Assembly (NCBI GenBank): GCA_002315945.1 | Contig: DCIJ01000065.1 | Coordinates: 17,830 to 57,344 of the forward strand | Source of the DNA: Lachnospiraceae bacterium UBA1729 | GTDB taxonomy: Bacteria; Bacillota; Clostridia; Lachnospirales; Lachnospiraceae | Direction: 5' to 3' | Length of the DNA stretch: 39,515 nucleotides | In this document: positions 1 through 6,378 of the stretch, piece after piece | How positions within the stretch are numbered: position 1 is the stretch's first letter | Layout: each line of letters begins with the position of its first letter | The notes under the pieces: generated by a model | What the model was told of the DNA's origin: nothing | The model's database searches: none | Seen by the model: the letters and a program-made list of their open reading frames with translations, nothing else | Made by a program: the position numbers and the translations under genes

Positions 1-36
1 GCTGGTAAGGCTCTTAAGGATGCTGTAAACGCTTAA
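1..36 (+). CDS. hup: HU-family DNA-binding protein, C-terminal fragment (5' end outside window)
   Basis: The first twelve codons read AGKALKDAVNA followed by TAA. This matches the C-terminal strand and helix of HU/IHF-type nucleoid proteins, which typically end in a GKALKDAVN-like sequence. Only 11 residues are visible, so the call rests on this tail plus context: in many Clostridia an HU gene directly precedes rqcP, as it does here. A terminator follows 34 bases after the stop. No other part of the gene is in the window. Confidence 0.72.
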   Translation, partial: AGKALKDAVNA

Positions 37-70
37 TTTATAGTATCAGGTTTTACAAAATGAAATTCCT

Positions 71-96
71 GGCTGTCCTGTAGGGGCAGCCTTTTT
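71..96 (+). terminator. Intrinsic terminator after the HU gene
   Basis: GGCTGTCC and GGGGCAGCC form a stem (GGCTG/CAGCC plus a G-T/G-C extension) around a TGTA-type loop, followed by CTTTTT. It ends only 34 bases before the rqcP start, with no clear promoter between them. It may therefore act as a partial terminator that lowers rqcP expression relative to HU. Confidence 0.7.
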
Positions 97-129
97 CAAT
101 TAAAAACAGATTTATAGACTGGAGAAAAA

Positions 130-372
130 ATGAGACTGGACAAATATCTAAAGGTTTCTAGACTGATAAAAAGACGTACTGTTGCAAATGAGGCCTGTGA
201 TGCAGGCAGAGTTATGGTTAATGGAACAGTTGCCCGTGCTTCCTACAATGTTAAGGTTGGAGATGTCATTGTAATATTGTTTGGAAACAAGGAAGTAAAG
301 GTTGAAGTAACTGACGTTCAGGAGACTGTAAGGAAGGAAGAAGCCAAAGAACTATTCAAATACGTGGAATAG
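130..372 (+). CDS. rqcP: RqcP, S4-domain ribosome-associated quality-control factor (YabO/Hsp15-like)
   Basis: An 80-residue protein that is almost entirely one S4 RNA-binding domain: MRLDKYLKVSRLIKRRT at the N-terminus, then DAGRVMVNGTVARASYNVKVGD. RqcP binds 50S-nascent chain-tRNA complexes and works with RqcH to add C-terminal Ala tails to stalled peptides. The length matches Bacillus YabO/RqcP. GGAGAAAAA precedes the ATG. It lies between HU and divIC, as in other Firmicutes, but yabP and yabQ are missing from the usual yabO-yabP-yabQ-divIC order. It was probably cotranscribed with HU by readthrough of the upstream terminator, since the 33 bases between them have no evident -35/-10 pair. 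Confidence 0.9.
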   Translation: MRLDKYLKVSRLIKRRTVANEACDAGRVMVNGTVARASYNVKVGDVIVILFGNKEVKVEVTDVQETVRKEEAKELFKYVE

Positions 373-401
373 TTGACATAAGAGTCGATAAATTGTATTA
401 T
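373..401 (+). promoter_or_regulatory. Sigma-A-type promoter for divIC
   Basis: A consensus TTGACA (373-378), a 17-base spacer and TATTAT (396-401). The -35 begins on the base after the rqcP stop codon. The predicted start near 408 gives a very short leader for divIC, so divIC can be expressed separately from HU-rqcP. Confidence 0.72.
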
Positions 402-434
402 TAGACTAATGTTAACATAATTATGGGGCTATGT

Positions 435-743
435 ATGTACAGAAGGAAAGCGGCATTTAGAAAACACAGGCAACACCAATTGTCTGTCATAGGGATTATT
501 ATTGTCGTAATGCTGTTGTGCATGGTTGTTGGCATAGGCTGTAATAATCTTAGTAAAAAACTTGCAACCTATAAGCAGAGAGAAATTGTGTTGCAGGAAC
601 AGATTGCTGCGGAAGAAGAGCGGGCGGTAAAGATAGAAGAGTATAGAAAATATACCAAAACCAAAAAGTTTGCTGAGGAAGTAGCAAAGGACAAGCTGGG
701 GCTTGTGTATGAAGGTGAGATAATATTTCGTGAAGAAAAATAA
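435..743 (+). CDS. divIC: DivIC/FtsB-like septum formation initiator
   Basis: A small bitopic protein of 102 residues. It has a basic cytoplasmic N-terminus (MYRRKAAFRKHRQHQ), one transmembrane helix (SVIGIIIVVMLLCMVVGIG), then an extracytoplasmic coiled coil (KQREIVLQEQIAAEEERAVKIEEYRKY). It ends with the KKFAEEVAKDKLGLVYEGEIIF segment typical of DivIC, where a K-LG-V-GE-like element closes the domain. DivIC joins FtsL and DivIB at the division septum. The ATG at 435 is preferred because GGGG lies 6 bases upstream. An in-frame ATG at 423 would add MGLC but has no SD. It has its own promoter at 373-401. Confidence 0.85.
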   Translation: MYRRKAAFRKHRQHQLSVIGIIIVVMLLCMVVGIGCNNLSKKLATYKQREIVLQEQIAAEEERAVKIEEYRKYTKTKKFAEEVAKDKLGLVYEGEIIFREEK

Positions 744-775
744 GGACTATAGGTTAAACCTGTAGTCCTTTTGTT
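742..775. terminator. Bidirectional terminator between divIC and trmL
   Basis: AAGGACTATAGGTT and AACCTGTAGTCCTT form a nearly perfect stem followed by TTG-TTG on the plus strand. On the minus strand the same stem precedes A/T-rich sequence after trmL. It begins within the divIC stop codon and serves the two convergent genes. Confidence 0.7.
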
Positions 776-790
776 GTATTATAGTATTAG

Positions 791-1285
791 TTATTCATTC
801 CAGCTAAGACGATGCAGGTGGCCTTCCAATTCCATATTGTTGAAATTGTTTTGCCTCAGTGCTTCATAAAGCACCACGGCAGCACTGTTTGAAAGATTAA
901 GAGAGCGGATATCAGGATTCATGGGAATACGGATACAGTATTCTTCATTATCTACCAGTATTTCCTCTGGGATACCGGCACTTTCCTTTCCAAACATTAT
1001 GAAATCATCAGGGCCAAAGCTTACATCAGAATATACCTGATGGGCTTTTGTTGTGGCATACCAGATTCTTGCATCCGGGTGCTCAGCCTTAAATTCAGAA
1101 AAGTTCATATAACGGTGTACGTCAAGATGTTGCCAGTAATCCATACCTGCCCGTTTTATGGATTTATCATTTATTAAAAAGCCCAATGGCTCTATTAAAT
1201 GCAGAGATGTACCGGTGGCAACGCAGGTTCGACCAATGTTGCCAGTGTTTTGCGGAATCTCTGGCTCATATAAAATAATATTCAT
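791..1285 (-). CDS. trmL: TrmL, tRNA (cytidine/uridine-34 2'-O)-methyltransferase (SPOUT)
   Basis: 164 residues, the usual size for the TrmL/CspR family. It opens with MNIILYEPEIPQNTGNIGRTC, the family's N-terminal signature. Later come FGKESAGIPEEIL (SPOUT motif 2) and IPMNPDIRSLNLSNSAAVVLYEALRQ (motif 3, the trefoil-knot SAM site). TrmL methylates the 2'-OH of wobble base 34 in tRNA-Leu isoacceptors, using SAM. GGAG lies 8-10 bases upstream on the minus strand. It is transcribed divergently from hydF, with only 45 bases between the starts, so the two promoters must overlap each other or the coding ends. Confidence 0.93.
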   Translation of the reverse strand: MNIILYEPEIPQNTGNIGRTCVATGTSLHLIEPLGFLINDKSIKRAGMDYWQHLDVHRYMNFSEFKAEHPDARIWYATTKAHQVYSDVSFGPDDFIMFGKESAGIPEEILVDNEEYCIRIPMNPDIRSLNLSNSAAVVLYEALRQNNFNNMELEGHLHRLSWNE

Positions 1286-1330
1286 ATTAGTTCTCCGTTT
1301 TTTGATTATGATACCACAAAGGAGTAAAAG

Positions 1331-2527
1331 ATGTCAGATAATTTAAATCAGGTTTCAGCAGGCAATAAACTTCATATTGGATTCTTTGGAAAGAGAAATA
1401 GTGGTAAGTCCTCTTTGATAAATGCACTATGTTCCCAGGAGGTCTCAATAGTGTCAGATACTCCGGGAACTACTACTGACGCGGTGTACAAATCCATTGA
1501 GTTAAGAGGCATTGGTGCATGTGTGCTTATGGATACTGCCGGCTTCGATGATTTTGGAACACTTGGTAAGCAGCGTGTGGAAAAAACCAGACTGGCAGCC
1601 CAAAAAAGTGATGTGGCGGTAATAGTGTGTGCTGATACCAAACTGGTCCTGGAACAGGAGTGGTACAAAGATTTCCATAGGAGAAATATTCCGGTTATTT
1701 TCCTGATAAGCAAAGAGGACATATTGGGAGATACAGAACCTATCAGAGAGGCAATAGGAAAAATAACCAAAGAGATTCCAATTGCAGTAAGTGCAGTGAC
1801 TGGCTTTGGACTGGACATACTAAAGGAGCAGCTGATGAGGGCTGTTCCGGATGAATGGGAGATTCGTACCCTGACAGGAGATCTGGTTAAGGAAGGGGAC
1901 TCAGTAATGTTGGTTATGCCCCAGGATATGGAGGCACCAAAGGGTAGACTGATACTTCCCCAGGTCCAGACTATTAGAGAGCTTTTGGATAAGAGGTGCA
2001 TTGTTACCTGTACAACTGGTGAGGATATGCCCAAAGCAATAGCTGCATTAAAAAAAGCACCTGATTTGATAATCACAGATTCACAGGTGTTTAAGACCGC
2101 TTATGAAAACAAACCTGAAGAAAGCAGGCTGACCTCTTTTTCCATGCTTTTTGCAGCATACAAAGGAGATATTGATTACTATGTGAAGAGTGCAGAATGC
2201 TTTGAAAAACTGGAAAAGACTTCAAGGATTCTGATAGCTGAGTGCTGTACTCATGCTCCTTTGGAGGAAGATATCGGAAGGGTGAAATTACCTAATCTTC
2301 TTAGAGAAAAGTATGGACATTATCTTCAGATAGATATAGTAAGTGGGACAAACTTCCCAAAAGACTTAGAAAAATATGATTTGATAATACAGTGTGGGGG
2401 ATGTATGTTTAGCAGAACCTATGTGAAAGCAAGAATAGATATTGCCAAGGCAAAAGAAGTGCCAATGACAAACTATGGAGTTGCATTGGCATATCTTAAT
2501 GGAATATTAGATAAGGTTACAATATAA
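1331..2527 (+). CDS. hydF: HydF, [FeFe]-hydrogenase H-cluster maturation GTPase
   Basis: 398 residues. The N-terminal GTPase has G1 GKRNSGKSS (residues 20-28), G2 PGTTTD, G3 DTAGFDD and a G4 of the form SKED. A dimerisation region follows, then the FeS domain with C306-T-H308 and C355-G-G-C358. HydF is the scaffold on which the 2Fe subcluster made by HydE and HydG is assembled and handed to the hydrogenase. In the usual CxH-x(46-53)-HCxxC signature the residue before CxxC is His; here it is Gln354. AAGGAG precedes the ATG. No hydE, hydG or hydrogenase gene is in the window, so the maturation genes are dispersed. Presence of HydF implies an H2-evolving or H2-using [FeFe]-hydrogenase elsewhere in the genome. 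Confidence 0.94.
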   Translation: MSDNLNQVSAGNKLHIGFFGKRNSGKSSLINALCSQEVSIVSDTPGTTTDAVYKSIELRGIGACVLMDTAGFDDFGTLGKQRVEKTRLAAQKSDVAVIVCADTKLVLEQEWYKDFHRRNIPVIFLISKEDILGDTEPIREAIGKITKEIPIAVSAVTGFGLDILKEQLMRAVPDEWEIRTLTGDLVKEGDSVMLVMPQDMEAPKGRLILPQVQTIRELLDKRCIVTCTTGEDMPKAIAALKKAPDLIITDSQVFKTAYENKPEESRLTSFSMLFAAYKGDIDYYVKSAECFEKLEKTSRILIAECCTHAPLEEDIGRVKLPNLLREKYGHYLQIDIVSGTNFPKDLEKYDLIIQCGGCMFSRTYVKARIDIAKAKEVPMTNYGVALAYLNGILDKVTI

Positions 2528-2532
2528 ACGGC

Positions 2533-3222
2533 TTATATTGAATTCAGAATTTCAGGTATTTGACTGAGTGAGGATACTTCAAATTCTGGAATGATTTCAG
2601 ATACATTTTTTGTGCCTCTGGGATTCAGCCAGATTGTGTGAATACCCTGTTGTACTCCACCCTTCATATCAGAAGAAAGAGAGTCGCCAATTATGACAGT
2701 CTCCCCAGGCCTAAAGTCTGGAATATGTGAGAAGCAGTAATCAAAATACTGGGCAGAGGGCTTGTTGTGTCCGATTTCTTCAGAAATAAATACATCACTA
2801 ATGTAATTTAGTATACCTGACTCTCTTGTCCTTTTACGCTGAACATCACTAATGCCATTGGTGACTATGTACAGACGGTAGTTTTTACAGGTCTGTTCCA
2901 GTAGTTCCTTAGCGTAAGGCATGTATTTATGACCATCTGCCAGATTGCTTTCATATATTCTGGCAGCATTCACCGCATCAAAGTCAAGCTTAAATTCTGC
3001 CAGGAAATTTTTAAACCTCTCTACTTTAAGCTTAGGTACAGTGGTAAGTCCCTTCTCAAGAAGCTTCCATTGGGCCAGATTAATTTCGCTATACCTTGAA
3101 ATTATTTCAGCAGTAGGATTAAGGCCAAAAGTTCTGAGAGTTTTGTCAAGAGCTGCTTCTTCAGCAGCATCAAAATCAAGTAATGTATTATCAAGATCAA
3201 AAAGTAGAGTGGTAATGCTCAT
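2533..3222 (-). CDS. yjjG: YjjG-family HAD pyrimidine nucleotidase
   Basis: 229 residues. HAD motif I DLDNTLLDFD is at residues 10-19, motif II is TNGISDVQRKR, motif III lies in the HNKPSAQYFDYCF segment, and motif IV is VIIGDSLSSDMKGG. A helical cap (roughly residues 20-100) makes it subfamily IA. YjjG-type enzymes remove phosphate from non-canonical or excess pyrimidine nucleoside monophosphates and help keep damaged nucleotides out of DNA. The nucleotidase role is inferred from similarity; related HADs can act on other phosphates. AAAGGAG lies upstream of the ATG on the minus strand. Its stop is 5 bases from the hydF stop (convergent) and it diverges from the IMPase-family gene. Confidence 0.8.
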   Translation of the reverse strand: MSITTLLFDLDNTLLDFDAAEEAALDKTLRTFGLNPTAEIISRYSEINLAQWKLLEKGLTTVPKLKVERFKNFLAEFKLDFDAVNAARIYESNLADGHKYMPYAKELLEQTCKNYRLYIVTNGISDVQRKRTRESGILNYISDVFISEEIGHNKPSAQYFDYCFSHIPDFRPGETVIIGDSLSSDMKGGVQQGIHTIWLNPRGTKNVSEIIPEFEVSSLSQIPEILNSI

Positions 3223-3292
3223 GATGGGCTCCTTTCAGCTTGTTACTGACATTTTACACTATAAAAAAGATATAAAAAAGAAGGAAAAAAAC

Positions 3293-4129
3293 GTGGAACA
3301 GTATGATGTAAATAAACTCAAGGAAATAGTAATAAATGCAAAACCTTTATTTCTAAATAAAGAAGAATCTTCCCATATAAAAGTGAAAGGGGCGGCAAAC
3401 TTTGTTACAGAGGTTGATACTCATGTTCAAAGCTACATGCAGGAACACTTAAAGGTACTATATCCGCAAGTCCAATTCATGAGTGAAGAAAAGTCCAATG
3501 ATGAGATTGATTTTTCAAAGGCAGTATGGATTCTTGATCCGGTGGATGGAACAACAAATCTCATTCATGATTTCCACGGGTCCAGCCTGTCTCTGGGACT
3601 GGCAGTAAATCGCCAAGTCATTATTGGAATAGTATATAATCCTGATACTGACGAACTTTTTTGGGCCAAAAAGGGAGAGGGAGCTTATCTGGAGACACTT
3701 CATGATGGAAAAGTAACGAAGCTTTCTGTAAGTGAAATTGATGAGATGGGAGAGGCCCTGGTGGGAATGGGATCTTCTCCTTACAAAAAACACTGGGCGA
3801 AACTGATTTTCGAAATAAATGCCAAGATCTTTGAAGAGGTGGCAGATTTCAGGAGAATCGGTTCGGCTGCCATTGAAATGGCCTATGTGGCAGCAGGCAG
3901 GATGGAAGTCTTTTATGAGGCGGAGCTTAATCCGTGGGATTATGCGGCTGGAAAGCTACTGATAGAAGAAGCGGGTGGTCTGGTAACGACTTATGATGGA
4001 GAAGTACCTGATATTTCAAAAAAACTGTCTATAGTGGCATCCAATGGTCCTATAGGAAAGATTCTGGTGGAGAAGTATCTTCCCGCTGAAGAAGAATTTA
4101 CAAAAATTGGCAGCCAGGCGGGTGCTTAG
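3293..4129 (+). CDS. Inositol-monophosphatase-family phosphatase (SuhB/CysQ-like)
   Basis: 278 residues from a GTG start. It carries the metal-binding set of the family: GAANFVTEVDTHVQ (motif A region), EEKSNDE (Glu ligand), WILDPVDGTTNLIHDF (DPVDGT motif) and ELNPWDYAAGKLLIEEAGG (WDxAAG motif). These are Mg-dependent, Li-sensitive phosphatases acting on inositol phosphates, PAP or fructose 1,6-bisphosphate; the substrate cannot be told from sequence alone. The open frame extends back to 2945 through the antisense of the neighbouring HAD gene. The GTG at 3293 is chosen because AAGAAGGAAA sits 6-10 bases upstream and homology begins just after it. The same strand continues into the SPFH gene 98 bases later. 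Confidence 0.85.
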   Translation: MEQYDVNKLKEIVINAKPLFLNKEESSHIKVKGAANFVTEVDTHVQSYMQEHLKVLYPQVQFMSEEKSNDEIDFSKAVWILDPVDGTTNLIHDFHGSSLSLGLAVNRQVIIGIVYNPDTDELFWAKKGEGAYLETLHDGKVTKLSVSEIDEMGEALVGMGSSPYKKHWAKLIFEINAKIFEEVADFRRIGSAAIEMAYVAAGRMEVFYEAELNPWDYAAGKLLIEEAGGLVTTYDGEVPDISKKLSIVASNGPIGKILVEKYLPAEEEFTKIGSQAGA

Positions 4130-4227
4130 AATATTTCACAATTATTTCATAACTAATTGGAGTGAAATGTGATACACTAGGTGAAGTCGAAGAAGATATT
4201 CTTTGTTATGAAAGGAGATTTAGAAAA

Positions 4228-5223
4228 GTGATATTTTTAATAATTTTAGCAGTGGTACTTGTTGCGTTATTTAAGACCATCAGAGTAGTTCCCCAGGCTC
4301 AGGCCTATGTAATGGAGTGGTTTGGAAGTTATCAGACAACATGGAGCAACGGACTTCATGTTAAGGTGCCAATCGTTCAGCGTATTGCAAAAAAGGTATC
4401 CTTAAAGGAGCAGGTGGCAGATTTCCCACCTCAGCCAGTTATTACTAAGGATAATGTTACAATGCAGATTGATACCGTTGTATACTATAGCATTGTTGAT
4501 CCCAAGTTATTTACCTATGGTGCTGAGAGACCACTTGTTGCACTGGAGAATCTGACAGCAACAACTCTGCGTAACCTGATTGGTGAACTGGAACTGGACC
4601 AGACACTTACCAGCCGTGATACCATTAACGGCAAGATGCAGAACATACTTGACGAAGCTACCGACCCATGGGGAATTAAAGTACACCGTGTTGAGCTCAA
4701 GAACATCATCCCTCCTAAGGAGATTCAGGAGTCCATGGAGAAGCAGATGAAGGCTGAACGTGAAAAGAGACAGACCCTGTTAGAGGCAGATGCTCACAGA
4801 CAGAGTATTGTTACCCGTGCTGAAGGTGACAAGCAGGCCATGGTTCTTAAGGCTGAGGCTGAAAGAGATGCTGCAATTGCAAGAGCAACTGGTAAGGCTG
4901 AAAGTATTCGTCTTGTATATGAAGCTGAGGCAAAGGGTCTTGAAATGTTGGCATCAGCTCAGGTTAACAACAATGTACTTACAATCAAGAGACTTGATGC
5001 TCTTAAGGAAATGGCAAATGGTAATGCTACCAAGATGATCATTCCTACAGATGTATTAACTGCTACTTCAGATACATTTTTGAAGGGTGAAATGTTTGGC
5101 GAAGGCTTTAAGGATGATATTGCTCCTCAGAAAAAAACAGCTGCAAAGGCTCATGTGAAAGATGACTGCTGTGAAAGCACTGAAAGAAGCCATGTTACAG
5201 CTGATATTGTAAACAATCAGTAA
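4228..5223 (+). CDS. SPFH/band-7 (stomatin/QmcA-like) membrane protein
   Basis: 331 residues from GTG 4228. One N-terminal membrane helix (IFLIILAVVLVALF) is followed directly by the SPFH domain: VPQAQAYVMEWFGSYQTTWSNGLHVKVP and PPQPVITKDNVTMQIDTVVYYSI. Then comes a long Ala/Glu/Arg-rich coiled coil (roughly residues 165-245) and an unusual hydrophilic tail ending in VNNQ and containing CC. Such proteins form large membrane-anchored oligomers that organise lipid microdomains or regulate membrane proteases. The frame opens at ATG 4162, but AAAGGAG at 4211-4217 is 10 bases before GTG 4228 and the encoded start then matches the family's immediate membrane helix. An extended -10 (TG-A-TACACT, 4173-4178) may drive it. 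No NfeD partner gene follows. Confidence 0.88.
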   Translation: MIFLIILAVVLVALFKTIRVVPQAQAYVMEWFGSYQTTWSNGLHVKVPIVQRIAKKVSLKEQVADFPPQPVITKDNVTMQIDTVVYYSIVDPKLFTYGAERPLVALENLTATTLRNLIGELELDQTLTSRDTINGKMQNILDEATDPWGIKVHRVELKNIIPPKEIQESMEKQMKAEREKRQTLLEADAHRQSIVTRAEGDKQAMVLKAEAERDAAIARATGKAESIRLVYEAEAKGLEMLASAQVNNNVLTIKRLDALKEMANGNATKMIIPTDVLTATSDTFLKGEMFGEGFKDDIAPQKKTAAKAHVKDDCCESTERSHVTADIVNNQ

Positions 5224-5283
5224 TGAGTAAAAATAGCCTGAAAAAGGGATAAAAATTTTTTCTAAAAAAAATTAAAAAAATAC

Positions 5284-5312
5284 TTGCATAAATAAAAATG
5301 ATGTAGTAATAT
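5284..5312 (+). promoter_or_regulatory. Strong sigma-A promoter for tRNA-Lys (and perhaps ksgA)
   Basis: TTGCAT (5284-5289), a 17-base spacer and TAATAT (5307-5312), in a very A-rich upstream context that could act as an UP element. The transcript would start near 5319, at the foot of a GGAA-capped hairpin. Confidence 0.75.
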
Positions 5313-5318
5313 ATCACT

Positions 5319-5338
5319 TGCGTTGCGGAAGCGACGCA
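5319..5338 (+). other. GGAA-tetraloop hairpin in the tRNA-Lys 5' leader
   Basis: TGCGTTGC and GCGACGCA form an 8-bp stem (one T-G wobble) closed by a GGAA tetraloop. It sits at the predicted transcript 5' end, six bases before the tRNA. It may stabilise the precursor or help RNase P. The loop is the same as that of 16S helix 45, the KsgA substrate; see the findings. Confidence 0.6.
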
Positions 5339-5344
5339 GGAAAC

Positions 5345-5417
5345 GCGCCTCTAGCTCAGCTGGCAGAGCACCTGACTCTTAATCAGGGTGTCCAGGGTTC
5401 GAACCCCTGGAGGCGCA
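5345..5417 (+). tRNA. tRNA-Lys (anticodon CTT)
   Basis: A 73-base cloverleaf. The acceptor stem GCGCCTC pairs with GAGGCGC. The D-arm is GCTC/GAGC with the AGCTGGCA loop. The anticodon arm CCTGA/TCAGG holds loop CTCTTAA, giving anticodon CTT. The variable loop is GTGTC. The T-arm CAGGG/CCCTG has loop TTCGAAC. The discriminator base is A, and CCA is not encoded, so it must be added after transcription. It decodes AAG lysine codons. It has its own strong promoter. Confidence 0.97.
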
Positions 5418-5457
5418 TTTACCCTTAAGGGTTTTTCATAGATTCATCTCCATATTC

Positions 5458-5502
5458 AGACCAGAAGGTCTTTCATGAAAGAGCGAAAGCTCTTATTTTT
5501 TT
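5458..5502 (+). terminator. Overlapping hairpins ending in an intrinsic terminator just upstream of ksgA
   Basis: Stem 1 is AGACC-AGAA-GGTCT (5458-5471). Stem 2 is the palindrome TCTTTCATGAAAGA (5469-5482). Stem 3 is AAGAGC-GAAA-GCTCTT (5479-5494), followed by ATTTTTTT. Stem 2 is incompatible with both 1 and 3, while 1 and 3 can coexist, which is the geometry of an attenuator. The T-tract ends 18 bases before the ksgA ATG, too close to leave room for a separate promoter. Confidence 0.65.
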
Positions 5503-5520
5503 ACCTATGAGGAAATAGCA

Positions 5521-6378
5521 ATGGCATATTTAGGAAATCCCACCAATACAGTAGCAGTTCTTAATACCTACGGTTTTCGTTTTCAAAAAAAATATGGTCA
5601 GAACTTTCTGATTGACAGCAATATTCTTGAAAATATTGTGGATGCAGCTGGTGTTACAAAGGATGACATGGTTTTGGAAATTGGACCAGGAATAGGAACA
5701 CTTACTCAGTATCTGGCTGAAAGAGCAAGGCAGGTAGTTGCAGTTGAGATAGATGATAATCTCATTCCTATCTTACAGCATACCTTATCTGAATATGATA
5801 ATGTCACAGTAATTCATAATGATGTGCTTAAAGTGGACTTAAAGGCTCTTGCAGATGAGAAAAATGGCGGGAAGCCTATTAAGGTAGTTGCTAATCTTCC
5901 ATATTATATAACTACACCAATTATTATGGAGCTCTTGGAAAAAGGAGTTCCCTTTGAAAGCCTGACAGTTATGGTTCAAAAGGAAGTTGCTGACAGAATG
6001 CAGTCTGGACCTGGAAGTAAGGACTATGGTGCACTGTCCCTGGCTGTGCAATACTACACTGAACCCTGTGTAAAGCTTGAAGTAAGTCCCAACTGCTTTA
6101 TGCCCAGACCCAATGTGGGAAGCAGTGTCATAAGGCTTACAAATAAGAAGGATAATCGTGTCAGCGTAAAGAATGAAGAGATGTTGTTCAGGGTTATCAG
6201 AGCAGCTTTTAATCAAAGAAGAAAGACTCTGGCAAATGCCCTTTCCAATGCTTCAAATCTCTCCTGCAACAGAAATGATGTGGTAGACGCACTTCTTAAA
6301 ATGGGCTTGTCAGAGTCTATACGAGGTGAGGTGCTTACATTAGAGCAGTTTGCACTTCTCACAGATTTATTAGGATAA
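5521..6378 (+). CDS. rsmA: RsmA/KsgA, 16S rRNA adenine-1518/1519 N6-dimethyltransferase
   Basis: 285 residues, the family's normal length. KKYGQNFLIDSNILENIV is the N-terminal signature. The SAM motif EIGPGIGTLTQYL (roughly residues 57-69), VEIDDNLIPIL and the catalytic NLPYYITTPI follow, with the C-terminal helical domain including PRPNVGSSVIRL and FNQRRKTLANAL. KsgA dimethylates two adjacent adenines in the helix 45 loop near the 3' end of 16S rRNA, a late 30S maturation step; its loss confers kasugamycin resistance. GAGG lies 8 bases before the ATG. Its 3' end overlaps the 3' end of murG by 9 bases (convergent). Upstream lie the tRNA-Lys gene and an attenuator-like leader. Confidence 0.96.
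   Translation: MAYLGNPTNTVAVLNTYGFRFQKKYGQNFLIDSNILENIVDAAGVTKDDMVLEIGPGIGTLTQYLAERARQVVAVEIDDNLIPILQHTLSEYDNVTVIHNDVLKVDLKALADEKNGGKPIKVVANLPYYITTPIIMELLEKGVPFESLTVMVQKEVADRMQSGPGSKDYGALSLAVQYYTEPCVKLEVSPNCFMPRPNVGSSVIRLTNKKDNRVSVKNEEMLFRVIRAAFNQRRKTLANALSNASNLSCNRNDVVDALLKMGLSESIRGEVLTLEQFALLTDLLG

Noticed and set aside
1372..2076. Long antisense open frame opposite hydF (234 codons)
   Set aside because: It lies wholly inside a clearly functional GTPase gene, has no SD, and its product has Ser/Ile-rich shadow composition without recognisable motifs.
2945..3292. N-terminal extension of the IMPase-family gene
   Set aside because: It runs through the antisense of the HAD gene and its promoter region. 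The GTG at 3293 has an SD and matches the start of homology.
4790..5038. Second-frame open reading frame inside the SPFH gene
   Set aside because: It is a shadow of the Ala/Glu-rich coiled-coil codons and has no SD or motif.
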